Assembly (NCBI GenBank): GCA_905212085.1
Contig: CAJMDF010000023.1
Coordinates: 1-31,063, forward strand
Direction of reading: 5' to 3'
Length of the DNA: 31,063 nt
Source: an uncultured Clostridium sp.
GTDB lineage: Bacteria; Cyanobacteriota; Vampirovibrionia; Gastranaerophilales; Gastranaerophilaceae
The notes beneath the pieces are model-generated. The model searched no databases. It was not told the DNA's origin and saw only the letters and a list, made by a program, of their open reading frames with translations. This document shows, piece by piece, positions 8,297 to 15,458 of this stretch. The first letter of the stretch is position 1; each line of letters opens with the position of its first letter. Made by a program: the position numbers and the translations under genes.

Positions 8297-9703
8297 ATGG
8301 ATACATTAACTAAAAATGAGGGCTTAATTACTAAAATTATAGGTCCTGTAATTGACATTGAATTCCAACAAGGTGATTTGCCGGAAATTTATACGGCATT
8401 ACATATCTTTAAAGAAGACGGTTCATACATAGTAGCAGAAGTGCAACAAATGCTTGGATCTAATAAAGTCAGAGCTGTTGCAATGGCATCTACAGACGGT
8501 CTTAAAAGAGGCATGAAAGTTCTTAATACAAATGAACCGATTAAAATTCCTGTAGGCAAACCTATTTTAGGAAGAATTTTAAACGTAACAGGGGACCCTG
8601 TAGATAAAATGGGACCAATCCAAACAGATACATATTTACCAATACACAGAGAATCTCCAAAATTAGTAGACCAAAATACTAATATTGAAATTCTTGAAAC
8701 AGGTATTAAGGCAATCGATTTATTACAACCATATCAGAAAGGTGGAAAAATCGGGCTGTTCGGTGGTGCCGGTGTTGGTAAGACAGTATTAATCATGGAA
8801 TTAATCCATAACATTGCAATGGAACATGCCGGAGTATCAGTATTCGGCGGTGTAGGTGAAAGAACTCGTGAAGGTAACGACTTGTGGAACGAAATGAAAG
8901 AATCAGGAGTTATCGACAAAGTAGCTCTGATTTACGGACAAATGAACGAACCACCAGGAGCAAGAATGAGAGTTGGTCTATCAGCTCTTACAGCTGCTGA
9001 ATACTTCAGAGATTTTTCAAAACAGGATGTATTATTGTTCGTAGATAACATTTTCAGATTTACTCAAGCAGGTTCTGAAGTATCTGCCCTATTAGGACGT
9101 ATGCCATCAGCTGTAGGTTATCAACCGACATTAGCAAATGAAATGGGTGAATTACAAGAAAGAATTACATCTACAAAAGACGGATCAATTACATCTGTAC
9201 AAGCGATTTATGTACCTGCTGATGACTTGACAGACCCTGCTCCGGCAACTACATTCTCACACTTGGATGCATCTACAGTATTGTCAAGACAAATCGCATC
9301 TTTAGGTATTTATCCTGCAGTAGATCCGCTTGAATCATCTTCAAGAGTATTAGATCCTAATATTATCGGAGAAGAACACTACAATACTACAAGAAAAGTT
9401 CTTGAAATCTTGCAAAAATATAAAGAACTACAAGACATCATCGCAATTCTTGGTATGGATGAATTATCAGAAGAAGATAAAGAAACAGTAAACAGAGCAA
9501 GAAAAATTCAAAAATTCTTGTCACAACCATTCTTCGTTGCTGAAAAATTCTCAGGTATTGCAGGTAAATACGTAAAACTAGAAGATACTATAAGAGGCTT
9601 TAAAGAAATTATCGAAGGTAAACATGACAATTTACCTGAACAAGCTTTCTATATGGTAGGAACAATTGAAGAAGCAATCGAAAAGGCAAAAACATTAAAG
9701 TAG
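8297..9703 (+). CDS. atpD: F1Fo ATP synthase subunit beta
   Basis: This 468-residue protein is the catalytic beta subunit, normal in length. It has the P-loop GGAGVGKT at 156-163, GERTREGNDL near 187, the nucleotide-pocket stretch QAGSEVSALLGRMPSAVGYQPTLA split over about 255-280, and the DELSEED catch-loop sequence at about 394-400. Three copies in the F1 head make ATP from ADP and phosphate. It opens a two-gene unit with atpC and lies away from the other ATP synthase genes. That matches the cyanobacterial arrangement, in which beta and epsilon form their own operon. It has a strong AGGAGAGAGG ribosome binding site and its own promoter. Confidence 0.98.
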   Translation: MDTLTKNEGLITKIIGPVIDIEFQQGDLPEIYTALHIFKEDGSYIVAEVQQMLGSNKVRAVAMASTDGLKRGMKVLNTNEPIKIPVGKPILGRILNVTGDPVDKMGPIQTDTYLPIHRESPKLVDQNTNIEILETGIKAIDLLQPYQKGGKIGLFGGAGVGKTVLIMELIHNIAMEHAGVSVFGGVGERTREGNDLWNEMKESGVIDKVALIYGQMNEPPGARMRVGLSALTAAEYFRDFSKQDVLLFVDNIFRFTQAGSEVSALLGRMPSAVGYQPTLANEMGELQERITSTKDGSITSVQAIYVPADDLTDPAPATTFSHLDASTVLSRQIASLGIYPAVDPLESSSRVLDPNIIGEEHYNTTRKVLEILQKYKELQDIIAILGMDELSEEDKETVNRARKIQKFLSQPFFVAEKFSGIAGKYVKLEDTIRGFKEIIEGKHDNLPEQAFYMVGTIEEAIEKAKTLK

Positions 9704-9718
9704 AAGGTCCGAAGACAA

Positions 9719-9771
9719 GAAGTTCAGAAGACAAGCATAAAAAAGACTTTACTTCTTGACTGAACAACTTC
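9719..9771 (+). promoter_or_regulatory. Imperfect hairpin between atpD and atpC
   Basis: GAAGTTCAG (9719-9727) pairs with CTGAA and CTTC (9760-9771) across a three-base bulge. Inside it, two AAG triplets (728-730 and 733-735 of the 9 kb block) pair with CTTCTT (9752-9757). No U tract follows, so it is not a simple terminator. It may lower expression of atpC relative to atpD, which would fit the 3:1 subunit ratio; that is inference. Confidence 0.5.
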
Positions 9772-9792
9772 AAAACCTCTGAAAGGGTATTT

Positions 9793-10185
9793 ATGCATTT
9801 AAAAATAATTACACATGAAAGAGTTGTCTTTGATGAAGACGTAAATGAAATATATACCAAAACTACAAACGGAGAAATAGGTATATTAAAAAATCACGTC
9901 CCAATTATGGCTGCTTTGGATATTGGAGTTACAAAAGCCGTAAAAGATGAAGATGTAAAATACTTTACGACAATGGGCGGAGTATTACAATTCAAAGATA
10001 ATCAAGCTTTAATTCTGACAGACACAGCAGAATGCGGAGATGAAATAGACGTTGCTCGTGCAAAAGATGCTCTAAAACGTGCTCAAGCAAGACTTGCAGA
10101 TATGGATGCAGAAATCGATGCTAAAAGAGCTGAAGCAGCTATTGCAAGAGCAATGGCGAGATTAAAGGCAACTTTAAACAATTAA
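9793..10185 (+). CDS. atpC: F1Fo ATP synthase subunit epsilon
   Basis: The protein has 130 residues. The N-terminal beta-sandwich domain (MHLKIITHERVVFDEDV, then GEIGILKNHVPIMAAL) is the classic start of subunit epsilon. The C-terminal helical pair (about 85-130, rich in Ala, Arg and Lys) is the regulatory part that can inhibit ATP hydrolysis. It sits in the F1 stalk with gamma. It follows atpD after 89 bases that hold a hairpin, has only a weak AAAGGG ribosome binding site, and is followed by a strong terminator. Confidence 0.95.
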   Translation: MHLKIITHERVVFDEDVNEIYTKTTNGEIGILKNHVPIMAALDIGVTKAVKDEDVKYFTTMGGVLQFKDNQALILTDTAECGDEIDVARAKDALKRAQARLADMDAEIDAKRAEAAIARAMARLKATLNN

Positions 10186-10212
10186 AATATTTGAAACTAA
10201 AAAATAAATAAT

Positions 10213-10253
10213 AAAAAATAAGGTGAGATTATCAAAATCTCACCTTATTTTTT
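10213..10253 (+). terminator. Rho-independent terminator of atpD-atpC
   Basis: An 18-base perfect inverted repeat (AAAAAATAAGGTGAGATT and its complement at 10236-10253) flanks a five-base loop and ends in a T-rich run. The A and T ends make it usable in both directions, but no gene converges on it from the right. Confidence 0.93.
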
Positions 10254-10273
10254 ATTACCAAAATTTAAAAAAC

Positions 10274-10301
10274 TTGTATAAGTAGTTTGTCTATATATAA
10301 T
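10274..10301 (+). promoter_or_regulatory. Promoter of the chromate-transporter pair, probably leaderless
   Basis: TTGTAT at 10274-10279, a 16-base spacer and TATAAT at 10296-10301. Only seven bases separate the -10 box from the ATG at 10309, and there is no Shine-Dalgarno sequence. The transcript would therefore start at or next to the start codon. Confidence 0.6.
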
Positions 10302-10308
10302 AAATTAT

Positions 10309-10866
10309 ATGGAAAAGACACTTTACCAAATTTTTAAAACATTTTTTAAAGTTGGGACACTATTATTAGGCGGCGGATATGTTATCTTACCACTTTTACA
10401 ATCAGAACTCGTTGATAAAAAGAATTGGATAAGTGATGATGAATTATGTGAATACTATGCACTTAGTCAAAGTATACCAGGAATTATAGCTGCGAATACT
10501 GCAATTTTTACCGGATACAGGTTAAGAGGCTCATTAGGTGCAATTTCTGCTACACTAGGAATTGTAACTCCCGCTTTTATATCAATAATATTAGTTGCAA
10601 GAATTTTAGAAGAAATTATAAATCTTAAATTTATCCAAAGCATATTTTGGGGTGTAGGAGTCGGCGTTCTAATATTAATATTCCTTGCTGTAAAAGAAAT
10701 GTGGAGAAAAAGTATTGTAGATAAATTTACTTGTGGAATATTTTTTACAGTATTTATTTTATCGTCTTGCTTCAAAGCTCCTCCGGCAGCTTTAATAATC
10801 TTAGCTATTTTTATAGGGCTTTGGTTACCATATCAAAATAAAATAGAACACGGAGGGAAAGAATAA
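10309..10866 (+). CDS. Chromate transporter family protein, first half-size subunit
   Basis: This is a 185-residue membrane protein of the CHR family, half the size of full ChrA. The N-terminus has FKVGTLLLGGGYVILPLL, corresponding to the conserved FxxG...GGGYaxLP motif, and residues about 50-65 have SQSIPGIIAANTAIFTGY, matching the S-x-x-P-G-P-x motif. The rest is four or five hydrophobic helices. Short-chain CHR proteins usually occur as adjacent pairs that work together. The name implies chromate efflux, but the physiological substrate in an anaerobe may be another anion. Its TAA overlaps the next ATG by one base. Confidence 0.88.
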   Translation: MEKTLYQIFKTFFKVGTLLLGGGYVILPLLQSELVDKKNWISDDELCEYYALSQSIPGIIAANTAIFTGYRLRGSLGAISATLGIVTPAFISIILVARILEEIINLKFIQSIFWGVGVGVLILIFLAVKEMWRKSIVDKFTCGIFFTVFILSSCFKAPPAALIILAIFIGLWLPYQNKIEHGGKE

Positions 10867-11402
10867 TGATAATTTACTTAAAATTATTTTTAGAATTTTT
10901 CCATATCGGTCTATTTTCATTTGGCGGAGGATACGCAACATTACCATTCTTATACCATATAGCTGACGTTCAAAAATGGTATACGACAAAACAATTATCA
11001 GATATGATTGCAGTATCATCAATTACCCCCGGTCCAGTTGGTGTAAACGTTGCAACATTTGCAGGTTTTTCAACAGCAGGAATTCAAGGGGCTTTAATTG
11101 CAACTACAGCTGTTATTTTACCATCATTAATAATAATTATAATAATTTCTAAACTCTTAGAACAATTCAGACACAATAAGTATGTAAGATCAGTTATATA
11201 CACATTAAAACCTGCAGGTTGCGGACTTTTAGCAGCTGTCGGAGTTGATATGTTTATAAATAATATAAATATATGCGGAATGATTTTACTTGTAGGTCTA
11301 TTTATCGCAAGTATTACAGAGAAAAGAGACCCGCTATTTTATTTAGGAGTATCTGCATTAGCAGGTCTTATTGCTGGATTTTTCAATTTAACAGGTCAAT
11401 AA
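10866..11402 (+). CDS. Chromate transporter family protein, second half-size subunit
   Basis: This is the 178-residue partner of the preceding gene. It carries its own copy of the signature: FHIGLFSFGGGYATLPFL at about 11-28 and SSITPGPVGVNVATFAGF at about 55-72, with several membrane helices after. The second copy has the full T-P-G-P, whereas the first has I-P-G-I. The TAATG overlap shows translational coupling with an AGGGAAAG ribosome binding site inside the upstream gene. Because each half has a complete signature and its own start, this is a genuine pair and not a frameshifted long ChrA. Confidence 0.9.
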   Translation: MIIYLKLFLEFFHIGLFSFGGGYATLPFLYHIADVQKWYTTKQLSDMIAVSSITPGPVGVNVATFAGFSTAGIQGALIATTAVILPSLIIIIIISKLLEQFRHNKYVRSVIYTLKPAGCGLLAAVGVDMFINNINICGMILLVGLFIASITEKRDPLFYLGVSALAGLIAGFFNLTGQ

Positions 11403-11409
11403 TGCACAA

Positions 11410-11438
11410 TTGACATTAACATAAAAATATGAAATAAT
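11410..11438 (+). promoter_or_regulatory. Upstream promoter P1 of the prepilin locus
   Basis: A perfect TTGACA at 11410-11415, a 17-base spacer and AATAAT at 11433-11438 (five of six). Transcription would start near 11445, directly in front of AAGGAGG (11446-11452), a strong ribosome binding site, and the ATG at 11461. The -35 box begins only eight bases after the chromate-transporter stop. Confidence 0.65.
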
Positions 11439-11460
11439 AGAAAAGAAGGAGGCTGAAACT

Positions 11461-11523
11461 ATGAATTTCAAAGCGTTAAGGGTTGCCCCCCCCCCGCGAA
11501 GGTCGCTTGGGTTAAGGGATTAA
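11461..11523 (+). CDS. Short ORF interrupted by a ten-C tract, out of frame with the prepilin gene
   Basis: The ATG at 11461 has one of the best Shine-Dalgarno sequences in the window (AAGGAGG, eight-base spacing) and its own promoter. As written it encodes only 20 residues, starting MNFKALRV, then three prolines from the C tract, and stops at TAA 11521-11523. If the C run were 11 (or 8) bases, the frame would pass 39 codons without a stop straight into the prepilin-like gene at 11580. The short ORF may thus be the off state of a switchable 5' extension, a broken gene start, a leader peptide, or the result of a sequencing error in the homopolymer. Confidence 0.4.
   Translation: MNFKALRVAPPPRRSLGLRD
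11486..11495 (+). repeat. Homopolymer of ten C
   Basis: Ten consecutive C bases lie inside an AT-rich region, eight codons into a short ORF with its own promoter and ribosome binding site. Long G/C runs in AT-rich genomes are typical of slipped-strand switching loci. It is the only such run I noticed in the window. Confidence 0.9.
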
Positions 11524-11531
11524 GAGTTTTT

Positions 11532-11545
11532 AGTGATGCATCACT
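11532..11545. promoter_or_regulatory. 14-base perfect palindrome touching the prepilin -35 box
   Basis: AGTGATGCATCACT is a perfect palindrome whose last base is the first T of the TTTACA -35 box. The position suits an operator for a dimeric regulator. No regulator is identified. Confidence 0.45.
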
Positions 11546-11573
11546 TTACAATATTGGAGAATTACTTTATAAT
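11545..11573 (+). promoter_or_regulatory. Downstream promoter P2 of the prepilin-like gene, probably leaderless
   Basis: TTTACA at 11545-11550, a 17-base spacer and a perfect TATAAT at 11568-11573. The ATG at 11580 starts six bases later, with no usable Shine-Dalgarno sequence, so the mRNA probably begins at the start codon. This is one of the best promoter matches in the window. Confidence 0.7.
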
Positions 11574-11579
11574 AGTAAT

Positions 11580-12299
11580 ATGCGTCACGGTTTTAGTAAG
11601 AAAAAATTATTTGCATTTACATTAGCAGAAGTTTTAATAACATTAGGAATTATTGGTATAGTTGCGGCAATGACTATGCCTGCTTTAGTCGGAAAATATC
11701 AAAAAAAAGTTTTAGAAGTAAGACTTAAAAAAGCATATTCAGTAATAAATAATATACACAACAAATTGCATTTAGAATATGACAGTGTATACAATACTTT
11801 TGTAACTGATAATCCTACAATAGAATTAAGACAAGAACATTTTAATAAATTTTATCAAGAACTACAAGCCCCTGAGATGTGTGGTTCACTAAAAAATATA
11901 GAATCAAATAAATGCTTTGATACAACAGATGGCAGCTTAAGATCCATATATAAAACATTGAACAACCAAAGCACTTTAAATACTACAAACATGCTTCAAG
12001 AAAACGCAATTATAGATAGAGATGGAACGATTTATTTTGTAGGGAATGTTGTAGTATCACAATGGAACAACTCATACACTGTTGATATCAACGGGAAAAA
12101 AGGTCCAAATAGAGCAGGATATGATGTTTTTATTTTTTTCTTTGATAAAAATAGCGACAAATTAACTCCTTACAAAAATTTAAGTTTTTGTGACAAAACA
12201 TCACCAAATGTTCATAACGGTTTTGGATGCACATATTATGCAGTAAATGATATTTGCCCATGGGATGAAAATAAACGATACTGGGACTGCATTCCTTAA
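11580..12299 (+). CDS. Type IV prepilin-like / pseudopilin protein with N-terminal methylation motif
   Basis: This is a 239-residue protein with a basic leader (MRHGFSKKKLFA) followed by FTLAEVLITLG and a hydrophobic helix. The cut is expected between Ala12 and Phe13; Ala replaces the usual Gly at -1. Glu17 is the fifth mature residue, needed for assembly. The globular part (about 45-239) is not recognisable beyond pilin-like secretion and contains seven Cys after residue 90, several of them near the C-terminus, suggesting disulphides. It would be a substrate of the PilB-PilC-secretin machine in the window. The start at 11580 is supported by a leaderless promoter, but an upstream ORF could extend it by 39 residues if a C tract changes length. 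Confidence 0.82.
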   Translation: MRHGFSKKKLFAFTLAEVLITLGIIGIVAAMTMPALVGKYQKKVLEVRLKKAYSVINNIHNKLHLEYDSVYNTFVTDNPTIELRQEHFNKFYQELQAPEMCGSLKNIESNKCFDTTDGSLRSIYKTLNNQSTLNTTNMLQENAIIDRDGTIYFVGNVVVSQWNNSYTVDINGKKGPNRAGYDVFIFFFDKNSDKLTPYKNLSFCDKTSPNVHNGFGCTYYAVNDICPWDENKRYWDCIP

Positions 12300-12310
12300 A
12301 TAATTCTTTA

Positions 12311-13831
12311 TTAATTAATTCTATATTGTAAAGCTTGCATAATATGATTTTGAGTTATATTATCAGAATTTTCTAAATCTGCAATAGTTCTTGCTAGTTT
12401 TAAAATTCTGTCATAACGCCTGCCTGAAAGCTGATATTTTACTGATGCAATTTTCAGTAATTCGGCACTTGCATTATCAATTTGACAATATTTCTTAATT
12501 AATTTTGACGTTAATTCTGAATTTGTAAGAATGCCATCATTTTTATAACGTTCTGATTGAATTTTACGAGCTTTTATAACTCTTTTTCTAATATCAAAAG
12601 ATGATTCTGTCGCAGGTTTTGCATTCAGTAATTCTTCTGCAGTAAGTCTGGGGACATCAACTTGTAAATCTATTCTATCTAATAATGGACCTGAAAGCCT
12701 TGATTGATATCTGTTAATTTGAAATTCAGAGCAGTTGCATTGCTTTTCTTTATCACCTAAATACCCGCAAGGACAAGGATTCATAGCACCTAATAAAATA
12801 AATTTCGCAGGGTATTTTATCGAATGCTTCGCTCTTGAAATAACAATTTCCCCATCTTCTAAAGGCTGTCGTAGAACTTCAAGAACATTCCTCGGGAATT
12901 CAACCATTTCATCTAAGAAAAGCACTCCACGATGAGCAAGCGTAATTTCTCCAGGTTTTGGAATTGTGCCTCCACCAATTATACCATTTGCCGATGCTGT
13001 ATGGTGAACCGCTCTAAATGGTCTTTGGGGCATTAACGGTTGATCAGGAGACAAAAGTCCACAAATACTGTAAATTTTCGTCAGTTCAAGTGCTTCTGAT
13101 AATTCTAACGGGGGTAAAATAGATGCAAAACATTTTGCCATAAGAGTTTTACCTGATCCAGGAGAACCAACCATTAAGATATTATGTCCGCCTGCAGCTG
13201 CGATTTCTAATGCTCTTTTTGCCTTTTGCTGACCTTTCACATCTTTGAAATCATACAAATAATCTTGATTTATTCCAGATAAAAGATATTCATTCACATC
13301 GACAGTTGTAGGATTAATTTTGTTTTCTGCAAAATGATTTACAACATCTGAAAGGCATTCCGCCCCATAAATATTTACACCACCTGCAAGTGCTGCTTCT
13401 ATCTCATTAACCTTTGGAACAAATATATTTTTTATTCCTGATTTTTTTAAACCTAAAATCAAAGGCAAAACTCCGCTTACACCTCTTAAAGCTCCATCCA
13501 GAGATAATTCCCCGATAAATGCATAATCTTTTATTATTTCTTCTTCTAACACACTTTCCTCTGTCAAAAGACCTATTGCAATAGGAAGATCAAAGTTTGA
13601 ACCTTCTTTTTTCAAATCTGCAGGTGCAAGGTTTATTACAACTTTCTTTGCAGGAAAAGTATACCCTGAATTTTTGATTGCAGACCGAACTCTATCTCGA
13701 GCTTCATTTATTGCAGCATCAGGTAAGCCGACTATTGAAAAAGCAGGCAAAGAATTCAAAACATCTGTTTCAACAGATACTTTATATGCATCAAGACCTA
13801 TTACAGCTGCAGTCGTAACTTTATTTACCAT
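12311..13831 (-). CDS. comM: ComM/YifB family Mg-chelatase-like AAA+ ATPase
   Basis: This 506-residue protein has full family length. The N-terminal ChlI/Lon-protease-like domain (about 20-140, with SIVGLPDAAINEARDRVRSA) precedes the AAA+ core with Walker A GSPGSGKT at 222-229, Walker B LFLDEMVEF at about 304-312, and the Cys-rich NPCPCGYLGD plus CNCS near 351-368. The C-terminal domain ends with LSGRRYDRILKLARTIADLE. Where studied, ComM is a branch-migration helicase that helps integrate DNA during natural transformation. Pilus genes in the same window fit that idea, although YifB proteins also occur in non-competent bacteria. It converges with the prepilin-like gene at a gap of 11 bases. 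Confidence 0.92.
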   Translation of the reverse strand: MVNKVTTAAVIGLDAYKVSVETDVLNSLPAFSIVGLPDAAINEARDRVRSAIKNSGYTFPAKKVVINLAPADLKKEGSNFDLPIAIGLLTEESVLEEEIIKDYAFIGELSLDGALRGVSGVLPLILGLKKSGIKNIFVPKVNEIEAALAGGVNIYGAECLSDVVNHFAENKINPTTVDVNEYLLSGINQDYLYDFKDVKGQQKAKRALEIAAAGGHNILMVGSPGSGKTLMAKCFASILPPLELSEALELTKIYSICGLLSPDQPLMPQRPFRAVHHTASANGIIGGGTIPKPGEITLAHRGVLFLDEMVEFPRNVLEVLRQPLEDGEIVISRAKHSIKYPAKFILLGAMNPCPCGYLGDKEKQCNCSEFQINRYQSRLSGPLLDRIDLQVDVPRLTAEELLNAKPATESSFDIRKRVIKARKIQSERYKNDGILTNSELTSKLIKKYCQIDNASAELLKIASVKYQLSGRRYDRILKLARTIADLENSDNITQNHIMQALQYRIN

Positions 13832-13861
13832 ACAAATATACTACTACAAATATTTTTATTG

Positions 13862-13867
13862 TATAAT
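13862..13867 (+). promoter_or_regulatory. -10 box of a probably leaderless glycosyltransferase gene
   Basis: TATAAT lies six bases before the ATG at 13874, and no Shine-Dalgarno sequence is present. No good -35 match is visible 16-18 bases upstream. The element lies in the short divergent gap next to comM. Confidence 0.5.
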
Positions 13868-13873
13868 CAAAAT

Positions 13874-14851
13874 ATGAATATTTTAGCAATTAATTTTGGC
13901 GGAATTGGTGATGAAATATTTTTCTTACCAACCCTAATATCTTTAAAAAAAGAATTCCCTAACGCAAAAATCACTCTTGCTCTAGAACCAAGAAGTAAAA
14001 GCGTTAAAGATTTAACTGACGTAATCGACGATTTATTTCTAATTGATGTAAAAAGTAAAAATAAATACTCAGAGCTTTTGAAACTCGTATTCTTAGCTCG
14101 TAAAAGTCATTTTGACATGGTAATATCATCCGGAGGGAATAAATTAATCAGTATACTTTTGACACTAATGGGTATAAAAAAGAGATACGGATATAACACA
14201 GGCAAATTAAGCGAAATATTACTTACAAAAGCAGTACCCCTGAACAAAAATCAATATGCCTGTGCAATGTATCATGATTTAATAACCCCAATTACAAGCC
14301 ATAAAACAGAATTACCGGAAATCAATGTTCCAGCTCAAGAAAAAATTCCAAACTCCATATTAATCCACCCTGGAGTTAGCAAAATGAGCATACAAAAAGG
14401 AATGATAAAAACTATCCCTGCTGAAACATGGGCAGAAACTGTAGATCTTCTTTTAGATAAAGGGAAACATGTAATTCTTGCAGGCGGGCCAGATGATAAT
14501 GAAGTAATTGAAACTATTCGAAATAAAACAAAAAATAAAAATTTCGAAGATTTCTACGGAAAAACAAAAAGTTTAAAAGATTTAGCTGTATTAATAGGTA
14601 AGGCAGAACAATTTATCTGTTCAGATTCTGCACCTTTGCATGTTGCTGTTGCAATGAAAACCAAAACTTATGTTATTTTCGGACCTACAGATGACAAAAA
14701 ATTAATTCCGCAATCAGAAATTGTAACCCCAATTAAAGCGAATGACAATTGTCCGATAAAACCATGCCTGTGGGAGCACAGACAAACAACTTGCGAAAAA
14801 TTGGATTGTTTAAAAATTAGTACGAAAGATATTATTGACAAAGTTCTTTAG
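13874..14851 (+). CDS. Glycosyltransferase family 9 (heptosyltransferase-like)
   Basis: The protein is 325 residues from the chosen ATG. A TTG 15 bases upstream would add five residues, but it overlaps the -10 box, so the ATG is preferred. The N-terminus MNILAINFGGIGDEIFFLPTLISLKK matches the R/N-x-x-G-I-G-D-x-x-x-x-x-P motif of GT9 when read in pieces. The donor-site half has ILIHPGVSK (about 172-180), the LAGGPDD stretch (about 204-210) and SDSAPLHVAVAMKTKTYVIFGPTD (about 260-283, the G-x-T-D end typical of the family). Such enzymes build lipopolysaccharide core or other surface glycans at the inner membrane. The acceptor is unknown. The 3' end overlaps the convergent HD gene by 20 bases. 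Confidence 0.88.
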   Translation: MNILAINFGGIGDEIFFLPTLISLKKEFPNAKITLALEPRSKSVKDLTDVIDDLFLIDVKSKNKYSELLKLVFLARKSHFDMVISSGGNKLISILLTLMGIKKRYGYNTGKLSEILLTKAVPLNKNQYACAMYHDLITPITSHKTELPEINVPAQEKIPNSILIHPGVSKMSIQKGMIKTIPAETWAETVDLLLDKGKHVILAGGPDDNEVIETIRNKTKNKNFEDFYGKTKSLKDLAVLIGKAEQFICSDSAPLHVAVAMKTKTYVIFGPTDDKKLIPQSEIVTPIKANDNCPIKPCLWEHRQTTCEKLDCLKISTKDIIDKVL

Positions 14852-15458
14852 AATATAACTCTTCAAAAATTTCTCGCAGTTTTATTTTATCAGCAATAAT
14901 TTTTCTCAACTCTCCAAGCGGCTTTGAATTTTTAGAATTTTCAAACCACAACTTCATATATCCGCTTTCTGAATATTTTTCAGCCATATGGTTAACAAGG
15001 TTATTCCAGTGATGCTCCTTTTCTGGAGAGGGAGAATTTGCAATTGAATATTGAATTGTTCGTTTTATTATTTTTAAAGGATTAATATCTCTATCAGCTT
15101 CTGCAACTATTTTTCCATATATACTTCGTGGCGGATTTTTAGAAGAAGCTCTATGATCTTCGACTGCCTCTTTCATTAATTGTATTTCATCTCGTGAAAA
15201 CCATTGCTGCAAGACTTTATCAGCCGCCAATATTTTGCCTGACACAATATGATGAAATTCTCTTCCCTCACATAGGCCCAAATCATGATATGCAGCTATA
15301 ACATAAGCATAATCAAGATTTACACCACAACTTTTCGCCAAATTCAAGCTTTCATCAATAACAGTTTTTACATGTTCAAGATTATGCCCCTTATCAAAGT
15401 CTGTATACTTCGGAATAATAATAGTTTCAATATATTTTTTTACTTCTTTATTTATCAT
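14832..15458 (-). CDS. HD-domain phosphohydrolase
   Basis: The protein is 208 residues from the chosen ATG at 15458. That ATG overlaps the TGA of the upstream SDR gene as ATGA; an earlier in-frame ATG (15482) would overlap more and has no reason to be used. HD motif residues are His29 in GHNLEHV, His58-Asp59 in AYHDLG, and Asp122 and Asp124 in AEADRDI. Members of this YedJ-like group hydrolyse phosphate esters of nucleotides, but the substrate cannot be told from sequence. It is the last gene of a five-gene overlapping operon and overlaps the glycosyltransferase gene at its 3' end. Confidence 0.82.
   Translation of the reverse strand: MINKEVKKYIETIIIPKYTDFDKGHNLEHVKTVIDESLNLAKSCGVNLDYAYVIAAYHDLGLCEGREFHHIVSGKILAADKVLQQWFSRDEIQLMKEAVEDHRASSKNPPRSIYGKIVAEADRDINPLKIIKRTIQYSIANSPSPEKEHHWNNLVNHMAEKYSESGYMKLWFENSKNSKPLGELRKIIADKIKLREIFEELYSKELCQ

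Noticed and set aside
10309..11402. The two chromate-transporter genes as one ChrA broken by a frameshift
   Set aside because: Each half has its own complete signature motif, and the TAATG overlap with a ribosome binding site is normal for paired short-chain CHR proteins.
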